Below, one piece after another: positions 22,711 through 31,223 of a stretch of DNA of 56,853 nt. The DNA comes from Candidatus Woesearchaeota archaeon (lineage in GTDB: Archaea; Nanobdellota; Nanobdellia; Woesearchaeales; WJKV01). The translations under genes and the position numbers were made by a program. A model generated the notes under the pieces. It was given only the letters and a program-made list of their open reading frames with translations, ran no database searches and had not been told where the DNA came from. The stretch spans positions 1 through 56,853 of the forward strand of contig JAHWHE010000060.1 of NCBI GenBank assembly GCA_019323495.1, in the 5' to 3' direction. Every line of letters starts with the position of its first letter. Position 1 is the first letter of the stretch.

Positions 22711-23763
22711 ATGGATATCAAATCATCATCTATCTTAGCCGCATCAGTCATCATCATACTTCTATTTTCTATTTGTGTTAGTGCAAAAATAAACTGCATA
22801 GACATCCCAAAAGGGATCAACCAGTATCCTTGGCAGGAATACACGCCGCGAGAGATGCAGAACTATTTCCCGCAGTCGCTCGGCAAGGCAGACTTCTACA
22901 TTTACACGAACGGCTTTGTTATGGGCCAGGTTCTTTTTGACAGCCAGACAAAAGCAAAAGAAGACCTTGATAAGTACGCCCAGATATTTGGCTACAAGAG
23001 AACTTTGGAATCTGTCTGCGACGCAGGCCCTGGATTTTGGAATTCCGATATATTAAAGTCAGAATCGGGGGGCAGAGTCGGCAGCCTTTATTTTGTCCAG
23101 AACAAATGCATTGTGTTCATCGAAGCTCCAGAGATAATAAACAAGGAGAGCAGCACGGTCAGGTTGGCGCAAATGATCTGCCAAAGGCGCTCGAGCAAGG
23201 AATTGATCTGCAATGACGGAAAAGACAATGATGCAGATGGCAGGACAGACTGTGGGGACAGTGACTGTACAGAATTCTGCGAGACCATTTCAAAAAGAGA
23301 AGGCGCTGCAGCCACCCCTAGCACCACAACCACTGCGTCTAAAAACTGCAAGAATAAGGGAGAAGTCACCATGCAGGGCGATATTCCATGCTGTCCAGGC
23401 CTAACAGCTGTAAAATTCTGCGATTTTAAGGGCGTCTGTTATGATGATTTCAGCTATTGCCTTCCTTGCGGAAACAATGTTTGCGATGAGCTAGAGAACA
23501 AGGACAATTGTGCAATAGACTGCGCACCTGAAACACTGCCAACCACAGGTGTCGAAGACATCACGATCGAACCAGACCTGGCAGAAGCAGGACCTCTTCC
23601 AGAAGTTGAGACAGAAGAAAAGATAGGGATGATCACTTCAAAACCTCCGCTCGCTGCAAGATACAAACTAACACCTGCTCATGCAACAATACTGGTCATA
23701 GGAGTTATAATACTGATTCTGTTCATCTTGATCGTATTGTATCTGTTCAAGAAAAAACATTAA
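22711..23763 (+). CDS. Exported Cys-rich protein with C-terminal membrane anchor
   Basis: 350 residues from the ATG at 22711; the longer frame upstream overlaps the pilin gene and is not used. Signal peptide at 1-26 (ILAASVIIILLFSICVSA). Outside domain of about 150 residues with no known family, then CNDGKDNDADGRTDCGDSDC, the Ca-binding thrombospondin type-3/MopE-like motif common in DPANN surface proteins, then CGNNVCDELENKDNCAIDC, another Cys-rich motif. A Pro/Thr/Glu-rich stalk follows, with a transmembrane helix (about 322-345) and KKKH at the end. Likely a surface protein acting with the pilin-like gene just before it. Confidence 0.75.
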   Translation: MDIKSSSILAASVIIILLFSICVSAKINCIDIPKGINQYPWQEYTPREMQNYFPQSLGKADFYIYTNGFVMGQVLFDSQTKAKEDLDKYAQIFGYKRTLESVCDAGPGFWNSDILKSESGGRVGSLYFVQNKCIVFIEAPEIINKESSTVRLAQMICQRRSSKELICNDGKDNDADGRTDCGDSDCTEFCETISKREGAAATPSTTTTASKNCKNKGEVTMQGDIPCCPGLTAVKFCDFKGVCYDDFSYCLPCGNNVCDELENKDNCAIDCAPETLPTTGVEDITIEPDLAEAGPLPEVETEEKIGMITSKPPLAARYKLTPAHATILVIGVIILILFILIVLYLFKKKH

Positions 23764-23779
23764 GCTGAATATGTATCAA

Positions 23780-23872
23780 GCATAGTGTCTAGCGTAGCAA
23801 TTAAAATTAACAGTCAATTAACAATGACTCGGATGCACAGTCGAATGTAGAATATAGCGAAGCACACTATGC
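23780..23872. repeat. Intergenic inverted-end element, copy B (93 nt)
   Basis: GCATAGTGT (23780-23788) and ACACTATGC (23864-23872) are perfect 9-nt inverted ends. AGCGTAGC (23791-23798) and AGCGAAGC (23856-23863) lie just inside. It aligns along its full length with copy C, with only small changes. It lies between the ends of two convergent genes (secreted protein and uS7), a place where it could serve as a bidirectional terminator. Confidence 0.7.
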
Positions 23873-23882
23873 TTCTTAAACC

Positions 23883-24482
23883 TTATCTGCTGCTGTCAGC
23901 CTGCCTTTCTAGTTCAAGTTTCTTGCTGACTGCGATTGATTGGTTGCTTTGGTTGTATGCTGCGATAATTTCGTCTGCAAGGGCTTCGAATGTCTTTTTC
24001 TTTTTATTGAAAGACTTGGCATACGCGCCTTGGGTGAACAATCTTAATGCAAAATCGACTCTTCTTTGCGGAGCGCTTTCAACTGCTTTTGGATAACGTG
24101 CGCCGCCGTATTCGATTGTGATGATTTCTTCTCGAGGTGCGCTGTTCTCAATTGCCCGCACAAGAACTTCAACAGGATTCTTTTTTGTTCTGCTTTCAAT
24201 GATTTCAAAAGCTTTCTCGACTATCTCTAATGCTTTGTGCCCTTTTCCAGTGTGATGGCCTGAAGTTATTGCGTGCTTCTTTCCTTTATGTCCTGTGACC
24301 ATCAGCTTGTTGACTAGTCTTTCTACGATATTCAAGTCGCTCTTATAGAATCTTGAATTAGTATTTCTTGCGCCAGTCTTAGGCACAACAACAGGCTTGA
24401 GAGTAATGTATCTGACCAAACCAGGATCCTGCACTTGGATTCCTGATGTCTCCCATCTGTTGAATACTTTAAGTTCTGCCAT
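23883..24482 (-). CDS. rps7: Ribosomal protein uS7
   Basis: 199 residues. Typical uS7 features are present: KVFNRWETSGIQVQDPGL (archaeal N-terminus), NIVERLVNKLMVTG, KKHAITSGHHTGKGHKA, NPVEVLVRAIENSAPREE and YGGARYPKAVESAPQRRVDFALR. It binds the 3' domain of 16S rRNA. It is the last gene of the RNA polymerase operon here, six nt after uS12; the usual EF-1alpha and uS10 do not follow. The last 30 residues (AYNQSNQSIAVSKKLELER) include the normal archaeal end. Confidence 0.96.
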   Translation of the reverse strand: MAELKVFNRWETSGIQVQDPGLVRYITLKPVVVPKTGARNTNSRFYKSDLNIVERLVNKLMVTGHKGKKHAITSGHHTGKGHKALEIVEKAFEIIESRTKKNPVEVLVRAIENSAPREEIITIEYGGARYPKAVESAPQRRVDFALRLFTQGAYAKSFNKKKKTFEALADEIIAAYNQSNQSIAVSKKLELERQADSSR

Positions 24483-24487
24483 TTTAT

Positions 24488-24925
24488 TTATCTTCTAGCT
24501 TTTTCCAGTTTTCCGCTTAATAGCGCTTTCAATGACTGGTCATTGACCTTGATTACCTGCCATCTAACTGCAGGGATGTCTCCTTTTGATCGTCCTTTTG
24601 TGCCGCCGATGCATTCGATTATGACTTCATCGTGTTCATCGACCATTTTAATTGCACCGTCGCCCGGAACGAATGCAGTGACCTGCTTTCCGTTCTTTAC
24701 CAATTGGACTCGTACGCATTTTCTCATCGCGCTGTTAGGCTGCTTTGCTTCTTTTTCTACCTTTTCAAGAACAATTGCTCTGCCTTGATGGACTCCTCCC
24801 AGCGGGTCTGCCTTTTCTCTAAGCTTGTAAGCCTTCCTGACCCATCTAGGATCAAGTTTTCTACTTTGTTTTCTTCGCTTCTTCAGCTTTTTTGCGCTTT
24901 TTAAGCCCCTTGGTTTCTTTCCCAT
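24488..24925 (-). CDS. rps12: Ribosomal protein uS12
   Basis: 145 residues. The decoding-centre segments are clear: KADPLGGVHQGRAIVLEKV, KQPNSAMRKCVRVQLVKNGK, FVPGDGAIKMVDEHDEV and GTKGRSKGDIPAVRWQVIKV. uS12 contacts the A site and helps reading accuracy. Normal archaeal length. Between nusA (22 nt gap) and uS7 in the usual archaeal order. Confidence 0.97.
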   Translation of the reverse strand: MGKKPRGLKSAKKLKKRRKQSRKLDPRWVRKAYKLREKADPLGGVHQGRAIVLEKVEKEAKQPNSAMRKCVRVQLVKNGKQVTAFVPGDGAIKMVDEHDEVIIECIGGTKGRSKGDIPAVRWQVIKVNDQSLKALLSGKLEKARR

Positions 24926-24947
24926 TTTCGTATGTGATTGATTATAA

Positions 24948-25358
24948 TTATGCTATTTTTATCTCGTCAAGCTTGAAATAGCGTTTAACAGCCTTTTCAA
25001 GCCCCCTTAGTGCTTGAGCATTTCTGCCTATTAATAAAGCTTTCGTTTTTCTGTCCTCAACAGTGATAGTAATAATCCCCTCTTCTTCTGTGATGGAATC
25101 CGCTTTCAAAGGGTATATCATATTCTGTATAAATGTCTTCAAATCTGCATTGAATTCAACGATCTTGATGTTCTTTTTGAACTTCTCCCGAAGCCTTTTG
25201 GCATTTACGCCTTTTGCACCTACTGCTTTCCACAACTGAGCAGGCTGGACTACAAAAACCAAAAGATCGTCCATCTCGAAGAAGTCCTTCAGTTTGCTTT
25301 GAGTTAGTTTTTCAAAGAAAGACATAACTTGCAAACTTTGTTGGTCGTATTTTATCAT
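24948..25358 (-). CDS. nusA: Archaeal NusA-like KH-domain protein
   Basis: 136 residues made of two KH domains only, as in archaeal NusA, which lacks the N-terminal polymerase-binding domain of the bacterial protein. KH1 carries WKAVGAKGVNAKRLREKF and KH2 carries ALLIGRNAQALRGLEKAV. The role is transcription elongation or termination by RNA binding; the position between eL30 and uS12 in the polymerase operon is the usual archaeal one. Its start overlaps the eL30 stop by four nt, so translation is coupled. Confidence 0.93.
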   Translation of the reverse strand: MIKYDQQSLQVMSFFEKLTQSKLKDFFEMDDLLVFVVQPAQLWKAVGAKGVNAKRLREKFKKNIKIVEFNADLKTFIQNMIYPLKADSITEEEGIITITVEDRKTKALLIGRNAQALRGLEKAVKRYFKLDEIKIA

Positions 25359-25609
25359 TTCTCTTTCAAATATCCGATTACCGATATCGCATAAGGTTTC
25401 TTGCAGATGATTCCTAACTCTGTATTTGTCTTATCCAGCTGTTCTATCTTCACTTCATCGCTGAATCTTAGAATCTCTTCCTTCACTTCAGTAGGACAAT
25501 TCTTTGTAATCAAGACTTTCTCGATCTTTCCCAATCTTAGGTTTTTCATTGTCAGATCTGTGCCGATAACAACTTGGCCTTTCTCTAGTCGTGTTTTCAA
25601 GTCTTTCAT
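25355..25609 (-). CDS. rpl30e: Ribosomal protein eL30
   Basis: 84 residues, short for the eL30/eL8/eS12 family (about 95-100). The K-turn-binding part is visible: KGQVVIGTDLTMKNLRLGKI, LVITKNCP-type strand (KVLITKNCPTEV), then TELGIICKKPYAISVIGY. It overlaps rpoA2 and nusA by four nt each, consistent with tight coupling. It is a 50S protein encoded in the polymerase operon of most archaea. Confidence 0.92.
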   Translation of the reverse strand: MKDLKTRLEKGQVVIGTDLTMKNLRLGKIEKVLITKNCPTEVKEEILRFSDEVKIEQLDKTNTELGIICKKPYAISVIGYLKEK

Positions 25610-26760
25610 TTTTTACCACTACCTTCTGATTTTATCCTTAATCCTGGCAGGCCTGTACCTGCAGGAATTGGCTGATTTATCATGACATTCTCAATAACGC
25701 TTGATAGGTTGTCTATTTCTCCTCTTTCACTGGCAGCGATAATGTGCTTGATTGGCGTTTCGAAACTTGCTCTTGCCAGCACACTGCTTTTCTCGCCGAC
25801 AATTCCGTATCTTGTGATTCCCTTGACTTCTCCTGTTGCGCACATCGTGTCAGTCGCAAGCATAATGTGCCTTATATCGATATTGATGCCTTGGTCTTCC
25901 AGCACCTTGATCGCTTCCTCGATTATCAGCTGTCTTGCAGCTTCTAGACCAAGAACTTTTTGGGTTTCAAAAACATCATTGCACTTTGTTTTAGAGCTGT
26001 CCACTTCTTCAAGCAGAAGAACCTTTTTCAGGTTGCTGCCAGCAGTCATAATGACATATTCGTCTCCTTTCTTCACAGGAAGGACTTGTCTTATTCCTTT
26101 TATGCCTGCAACAAAAGTCTTTTTCGCTTCTTCCTTCAGGGCGTACAGCTTGTTCAGCTCCTCGCCTTCTTTTGTAAGTTTGATAAAAATAGAATCTTCC
26201 TTGTTCCGGACATTAACATTTCTCAGCGATTTTTGCAGCACCTTTGCGATAATCTGCGCTTTCAAGCCGTATTTATTCAATAAATTGCTGTCCAGCGCGA
26301 CTTCAACTGTTGCTTCCGCAACATTAACCTCGAATGTTTTAGTAAGTTCACCTAAGCTGGTTTCCTTGATTTTCGCAGCTATCTTGCTCACTTTATCAGG
26401 AGAAGGATTCTTGTCAGCAAGATATATTTCCATCGATGGTGTAACTAGTTGCTTTCTTCCGTCGAATATCTCGATTAATCTTGGCAGTCCGATCGTGACT
26501 TGCAGCTCGCTGACTCCTCCTGCGTGCTTTGTGTTCAGCGTCATCTGCGTTCCAGGCTCTCCCATGCTTTCTGCTGCGATCAACCCGACGCTTTCTCCAG
26601 GGTCTATCTTTGCAAGTTCGTTTTCCTGCTTAAGTTTTTCCAGGATCAATTGCACATCGCTCTTCTTGACCTTGGCTGGCAGCCTGTTTTTTACATTTTG
26701 CAGCAATAACTCTGATAAAATGCCTTCATACTGCTTGAACAAATCATCGTATTCTGCCAT
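25606..26760 (-). CDS. rpoA2: RNA polymerase subunit A'' (Rpo1C)
   Basis: 384 residues from the ATG at 26760 (MAEYDDLF), two nt after the A' stop; an upstream in-frame ATG at 26775 would overlap A' and is less likely. It carries the C-terminal third of the largest subunit: DPGESVGLIAAESMGEPGTQMTLNTKHAGG (part of the trigger-loop region), then the jaw and DIRHIMLATDTMCATGEVKGITRYG with SSVLARASFETPIKHI. The end (NQPIPAGTGLPGLRI) is normal. Forms the active enzyme with A', B', B'' and small subunits. Confidence 0.97.
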   Translation of the reverse strand: MAEYDDLFKQYEGILSELLLQNVKNRLPAKVKKSDVQLILEKLKQENELAKIDPGESVGLIAAESMGEPGTQMTLNTKHAGGVSELQVTIGLPRLIEIFDGRKQLVTPSMEIYLADKNPSPDKVSKIAAKIKETSLGELTKTFEVNVAEATVEVALDSNLLNKYGLKAQIIAKVLQKSLRNVNVRNKEDSIFIKLTKEGEELNKLYALKEEAKKTFVAGIKGIRQVLPVKKGDEYVIMTAGSNLKKVLLLEEVDSSKTKCNDVFETQKVLGLEAARQLIIEEAIKVLEDQGINIDIRHIMLATDTMCATGEVKGITRYGIVGEKSSVLARASFETPIKHIIAASERGEIDNLSSVIENVMINQPIPAGTGLPGLRIKSEGSGKK

Positions 26761-26762
26761 TT

Positions 26763-29390
26763 TTATTCTCCGCATATGTCTGTAATTATTTTTTGCACAT
26801 TGATCGTGCCTTGCTCGCTTTTTGAAACATCAATTCCGTCTTCACCATATTCAAACTGGATTATTTGTCCTGAACAATCTCTGACTGTTCCGTCATATTC
26901 AACTTTCAGATCCTGCATCGCGTTGCTCAATCTTCTATACAAGTAACCTGATTTTGGAGTTCTAAGTGCCGTGTCCATCAGGCTGTCCCTTCCTGTCATT
27001 GCGTTGTAGAAGTATTCAGACGGCTGCAGTCCGTGCTTGAAACCATTCTTGATAAATCCTCTTGCTGATGCGCCGAGATCTCCTCTTTGGAAGCAAGGCA
27101 GGCTTCTATCAATATAGCCTTCGCCGATCCTTTGCCCTTTCATACTCTGCTGTCCTACGCAGGCACTCATCATTGCAAGGTTCAAAAGTTTGGCTCTGCC
27201 GCATCTCGCCATGATCATAACTGGATTCTGCTCACTACTTTGCTCTGCCACAATCTCTCCTGCTGCATTTCTAGCCCTGTTCAACACGCTAAGAGTTCTT
27301 ATCTCAAGTGTTTCCTTCCTAGTTCTTCCTGGCAGGGGCTCAAGTTCCTTGCTATTGTATTGCTCGATAAGTCTGTCAACTTCTTCTAATGCCTTTTCAA
27401 CTTCTTCCTCGATCTTTTTCTTTGCATCTTCTGTGATTTCAACATCACTCAACCCTATCGTGAAGCCTCTCTTCAATAGAACTTTGATTCCCAATTTGAA
27501 CATGTTCGTAAGGATTTCTGCAGTCTTGCTCGGACCGTACTGTTTATGTATTGTTCTCAAAAGCAGTCCCTTGCCTGCGCTTAATTGTTTTGCGTCGACC
27601 ACGCCTGTCAATAATTTCCCTTCCTTGATCTCTATCCTTGCGTCAAGCTCGCACTTGCCGCTTTTCCACATCTTGCATTCTTTGCAAGGGATCGCAGGCG
27701 CAATGCAGACTCCGTTTCTTCCTAGGAAATTGAAATCGTCAGGCAGCAATACGCTGAATATCTCTTTTCCGCTCAACTTTTCCTTCTTTCCAAGCTTGCT
27801 GGCGTCATCGATGCCTACAGAATACAGTAATTCTACTGCTTCACCCCTGTCAAAGGTCAGGTCTTTTGTAAGCAGGTAATTTCCAGTTACTGCATCCTGT
27901 GTGCAGCCCATGATTGTCAGGCCCAATGCAGGACTGACCAATTGAGTAGAAACTTCCAGCAGCAATTCTGCTTCTGCTCGAGCCTCTTCTGTCTGTGGAA
28001 TATGAAGATTCATTTCATCGCCGTCGAAATCTGCGTTGTAAGGATGACAAACAGCAACGTTCAGTCTGAAGGTTTTGCCGTCTAGAACCTTGACCTTATG
28101 GCACATCATGCTCATCCTGTGCAGAGAAGGCTGTCTGTTGAACAGAGCAATGTCTCCGTCGATGATGTGTCTTTCAACAATATAACCAGGCTCTAATTCT
28201 TCCAAAAGTTCTTCCTTTGTTTCATCTGTGATTCTTTTTCTTCTGCCGTCTGGCCTTATCACATAATTAGCACCTGGATATTTCACAGGGCCTTTTTCTA
28301 TCAAGGTTTTCAGATATTCTATGTTCCAGGAATTTACTCTCTCTGGAATTGTAAGCTTCATAGCCATCTCGCTTGGCATGCCTACTTCATTGATCTTAAG
28401 CATTGCGTCTGGGCTGATTACGCTTCTTGCGCTAAAATTGGTTCTTTTACCTGCAAGATTATGCCTTATCCTGCCCTGTTTGCTCTCAATCCTGTCCCTC
28501 AGGGTTTTCAGCGGCTCTCCGCTTCTATGCCTTGCAGGAGGCAGCTGCGCAACATTGTTCTTGAAGAATGTTGTAACGTGATACTGCAACAGGTCCCACA
28601 AATCTTCTATGATGATTTCAGGCGCGCCTGCATTGATATTTTCGAACAATCTTTGGTTTATCCTAACAATGTCTCCCAGTTTATGGGTCAGGTCGTCTTC
28701 GCTTCTCTCACCAGACTGCAATGTGATAGAAGGCCTCATGCTTACGCTCGGAATAGGAAGCACAGTCAGTACTGTCCATTCCGGCCTCATCGCTTCAGAG
28801 TCGATGCCGAACAATTCCATGTCTTTGTCAGGTACCTTTTCCAGCCTGCTCCTAACTTCGATCGGAGAAATCCTTTTGTCCTTCTCCATGAATCTTGTTG
28901 GTTTTTCAAGGCTGACTGCTGTTTGCCTGCTTCTGCAATGAGGGCATTTGTTGTTCGCTCTCGCTTTCTGCAGGAACAGTTTGATCGTGACATCTCTTTC
29001 TTTCAATCCCCTTTCTTTTTCAACTTTCTTTAATTTTCTTTTCTGGGCTGAGATTTCTGCATCGCTTGCAAGGATTCTTCCGCACTCCCTGCAGGTGCAT
29101 CTCAAAAGATTCAAAACAGTTGTGACAAACATAATATGTATTACAGGTCTTGCCAATTCAATGTATCCGTGATGCCCAGGGCATTCCTTAAGCTTGTTTC
29201 CGCAAGTCTTGCAAGTCAATCCTGGATCAACTACGCCTAGCCTTATATCCATCAATCCGCCGTCGACAGGGTATCCTTCTTTGTCGTATAATTCAGGCGT
29301 GACCACTTTAGCAGCAGCTATCTGCTTTATTATTTTAGGTGAAAATACCTTGAACTGGATGCTCTTGACTTTTTTGTTTGCTGTTTGCAT
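26763..29390 (-). CDS. rpoA1: RNA polymerase subunit A' (Rpo1N)
   Basis: 875 residues. It contains the catalytic Mg-binding loop YNADFDGDEMNLHIPQ, the N-terminal zinc ribbon (CKTCGNKLKECPGHHGYIEL) and a second Cys pair (CTCRECGRIL). RFRQ-type bridge-helix region (KNGFKHGLQPSEYFYNAMTG, GRDSLMDTALRTPKSGYLYRR) is intact. The second zinc pair lies in an insert typical of Euryarchaeota/DPANN. Located downstream of rpoB1 with a one-base gap and upstream of rpoA2. Confidence 0.98.
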   Translation of the reverse strand: MQTANKKVKSIQFKVFSPKIIKQIAAAKVVTPELYDKEGYPVDGGLMDIRLGVVDPGLTCKTCGNKLKECPGHHGYIELARPVIHIMFVTTVLNLLRCTCRECGRILASDAEISAQKRKLKKVEKERGLKERDVTIKLFLQKARANNKCPHCRSRQTAVSLEKPTRFMEKDKRISPIEVRSRLEKVPDKDMELFGIDSEAMRPEWTVLTVLPIPSVSMRPSITLQSGERSEDDLTHKLGDIVRINQRLFENINAGAPEIIIEDLWDLLQYHVTTFFKNNVAQLPPARHRSGEPLKTLRDRIESKQGRIRHNLAGKRTNFSARSVISPDAMLKINEVGMPSEMAMKLTIPERVNSWNIEYLKTLIEKGPVKYPGANYVIRPDGRRKRITDETKEELLEELEPGYIVERHIIDGDIALFNRQPSLHRMSMMCHKVKVLDGKTFRLNVAVCHPYNADFDGDEMNLHIPQTEEARAEAELLLEVSTQLVSPALGLTIMGCTQDAVTGNYLLTKDLTFDRGEAVELLYSVGIDDASKLGKKEKLSGKEIFSVLLPDDFNFLGRNGVCIAPAIPCKECKMWKSGKCELDARIEIKEGKLLTGVVDAKQLSAGKGLLLRTIHKQYGPSKTAEILTNMFKLGIKVLLKRGFTIGLSDVEITEDAKKKIEEEVEKALEEVDRLIEQYNSKELEPLPGRTRKETLEIRTLSVLNRARNAAGEIVAEQSSEQNPVMIMARCGRAKLLNLAMMSACVGQQSMKGQRIGEGYIDRSLPCFQRGDLGASARGFIKNGFKHGLQPSEYFYNAMTGRDSLMDTALRTPKSGYLYRRLSNAMQDLKVEYDGTVRDCSGQIIQFEYGEDGIDVSKSEQGTINVQKIITDICGE

Positions 29391-29391
29391 T

Positions 29392-31194
29392 TTAGTATTG
29401 GTCCTCCAGGGTAATCTTTGGGAACACTGTCATGCTTTTTAGCTCGTCCAATAATAGTTTGAAAGCATAGCTCATTTCAACATAACTGATGACAACATTC
29501 TCGCCGCAATTAGGGCAATATTGCCTGTTCTTGAACTTGTCGTCGGTCGCGATCATGCCGCAATTCTCACAGACAGGTATCAGTGTTTTGTCTGAATCGA
29601 ACCTTTCCTTCAGAAGCAGGCTGGCTCCGTGCGCGACAAATGTGTCTTTCTCCATCTCTCCTAGCCTTAGTCCGCCTTCTTTTGCTTTACCTTCTGTAGG
29701 CTGTCTTGTCAGCAATGCGATTGGTCCTGTTGCTCTGCTCTGCATCCTGTTCGCAACAAGATGCTTCAATTTCAAATAGTATTGATTTCCAATAAAGATC
29801 TTGACTTTGAATTCCTCTCCTGTCAGCCCGTTATACAGTGTTTCGGTACCGTTTTCTCTGAAGCCCAATGAAAGCAATTCCTGCCTCAAAGCTTCTTCTG
29901 GTTCTGCATCGAAAGCAGTCCCATCAATAGGCCTTCCGTTCAATGCGCTGACTTTCCCCCCTACCAATTCTATCAGATGAGAGATAGTCATTCTTGTAGG
30001 GATGCTGTGAGGGCTGAAAATAATATCAGGAACTATTCCGCTGGCGCTGAATGGCATGTCTGATTGTGGGAATATCATGCCCACTACTCCTTTCTGTCCG
30101 TGCCTGCTGCTGAATTTGTCGCCGATTTCAGGCAGTCTTTGGTCTCTTACCCTTACCTGCACGAATTTATTTCCTTCTTCATTCTCGGTGACGACGACAA
30201 AGTCCACGATGCCTCTTTCGCCATGCCTTATAGTGGTGCTGCTTTCTCGTCTGTGGCTGCTTCCGAGAGTGTATTCATCCATTCCGCTCAAGAATCTTGG
30301 CGGGCTTGTCTTGCCGATAAGAACATCATCAGGATTTACTTCTGATTCTATGTACGCGATGCCGTCCTCGTTCAAGAACCTGTAATCCCTTTCACTCTTG
30401 TATCCCTTGACATCCTTGTCAGGAATGCAGATCTGGTCAACCAGACCTCCGCTGTATCTCAATTCTTCTCCGACATAAGGTCTGAAATAAGTGCTTCTTG
30501 CAAGTCCTCTATCGACGCTGCTCTTGTTGATGATGATTGCGTCGTCCATGTTATAGCCCTCATAGCTAAGGATCGCTACAACAACATTTTGTCCTGCAGG
30601 ATGCTCATCTTCGTGAGAAATATCATACATCAGGCTCTTTACCAACGGAACCTGAGGGTAATGCAGTAAATGTACATCAGTGTCTATTCTTACGGGATAA
30701 TTCGCGCTATAGAATCCAATCGCCTGCTTCAGTCCTTTGCTTCCGCCGTGCGCCCTTGTAGCCAGGCAGAAATTAGCGTATGGAACTAAAGAGGTCGCCA
30801 GGCTGAAGATTACGAACGGTGCGATCTCCAAGTGCGTGTGTGCTTTTGTAAGTTCATGATGGTAAAAAGCGATCAAGCAGTTTTCTTCTTCAGAAGCATC
30901 CACGTATTCTATGACTCCTTGCTTGACAAGGTCGTCCCAATTGACCTCGCCTTTCTCTAATTTCTCTATGTGATCTAAAGTAAGCTTGCTTTCTCCGTTC
31001 TCGACAATGATCAAAGGTCTTCTGATTCTGCCTTTGTTCAACTCAATATGGATCTCGTCAGAATTTTGGTCGTATCTTATGTTAAGCTCGCTGTTCAGAT
31101 TGTTTACTCTTCTCTCTGCCTTGACTTGCTCGATGAACAGCAAAGGCTCTTCAACTTTTCCCACGAAATTTGAATCGATGTATACTTCTGCCAT
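29392..31194 (-). CDS. rpoB1: RNA polymerase subunit B' (C-terminal part of split B)
   Basis: 600 residues. Carries the C-terminal half of the second largest subunit: GYNMDDAIIINKSSVDRG, the switch and wall region (KFSSRHGQKGVVGMIFP), GATERDS-type replaced by EGGLRLGEMEKDTFVAHGAS, and the zinc site CENCGMIATDD with YCPNCG. The archaeal B subunit is split here into B'' and B' at the usual place. The gene lies between B'' (29 nt gap) and A'. Confidence 0.97.
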   Translation of the reverse strand: MAEVYIDSNFVGKVEEPLLFIEQVKAERRVNNLNSELNIRYDQNSDEIHIELNKGRIRRPLIIVENGESKLTLDHIEKLEKGEVNWDDLVKQGVIEYVDASEEENCLIAFYHHELTKAHTHLEIAPFVIFSLATSLVPYANFCLATRAHGGSKGLKQAIGFYSANYPVRIDTDVHLLHYPQVPLVKSLMYDISHEDEHPAGQNVVVAILSYEGYNMDDAIIINKSSVDRGLARSTYFRPYVGEELRYSGGLVDQICIPDKDVKGYKSERDYRFLNEDGIAYIESEVNPDDVLIGKTSPPRFLSGMDEYTLGSSHRRESSTTIRHGERGIVDFVVVTENEEGNKFVQVRVRDQRLPEIGDKFSSRHGQKGVVGMIFPQSDMPFSASGIVPDIIFSPHSIPTRMTISHLIELVGGKVSALNGRPIDGTAFDAEPEEALRQELLSLGFRENGTETLYNGLTGEEFKVKIFIGNQYYLKLKHLVANRMQSRATGPIALLTRQPTEGKAKEGGLRLGEMEKDTFVAHGASLLLKERFDSDKTLIPVCENCGMIATDDKFKNRQYCPNCGENVVISYVEMSYAFKLLLDELKSMTVFPKITLEDQY

Positions 31195-31223
31195 TTTTAT
31201 TTTTTATTTTGCTTTTTTTGTGT

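Noticed and set aside
23764..23882. Missing EF-1alpha and uS10 genes after uS7
   Set aside because: The conserved archaeal cluster often continues with them; their absence here is a rearrangement and not by itself evidence of gene loss, since most of the genome is not visible.
25682..26785. Long plus-strand ORF opposite rpoA2
   Set aside because: Shadow of a highly conserved gene; Ser/Leu-rich translation without family.
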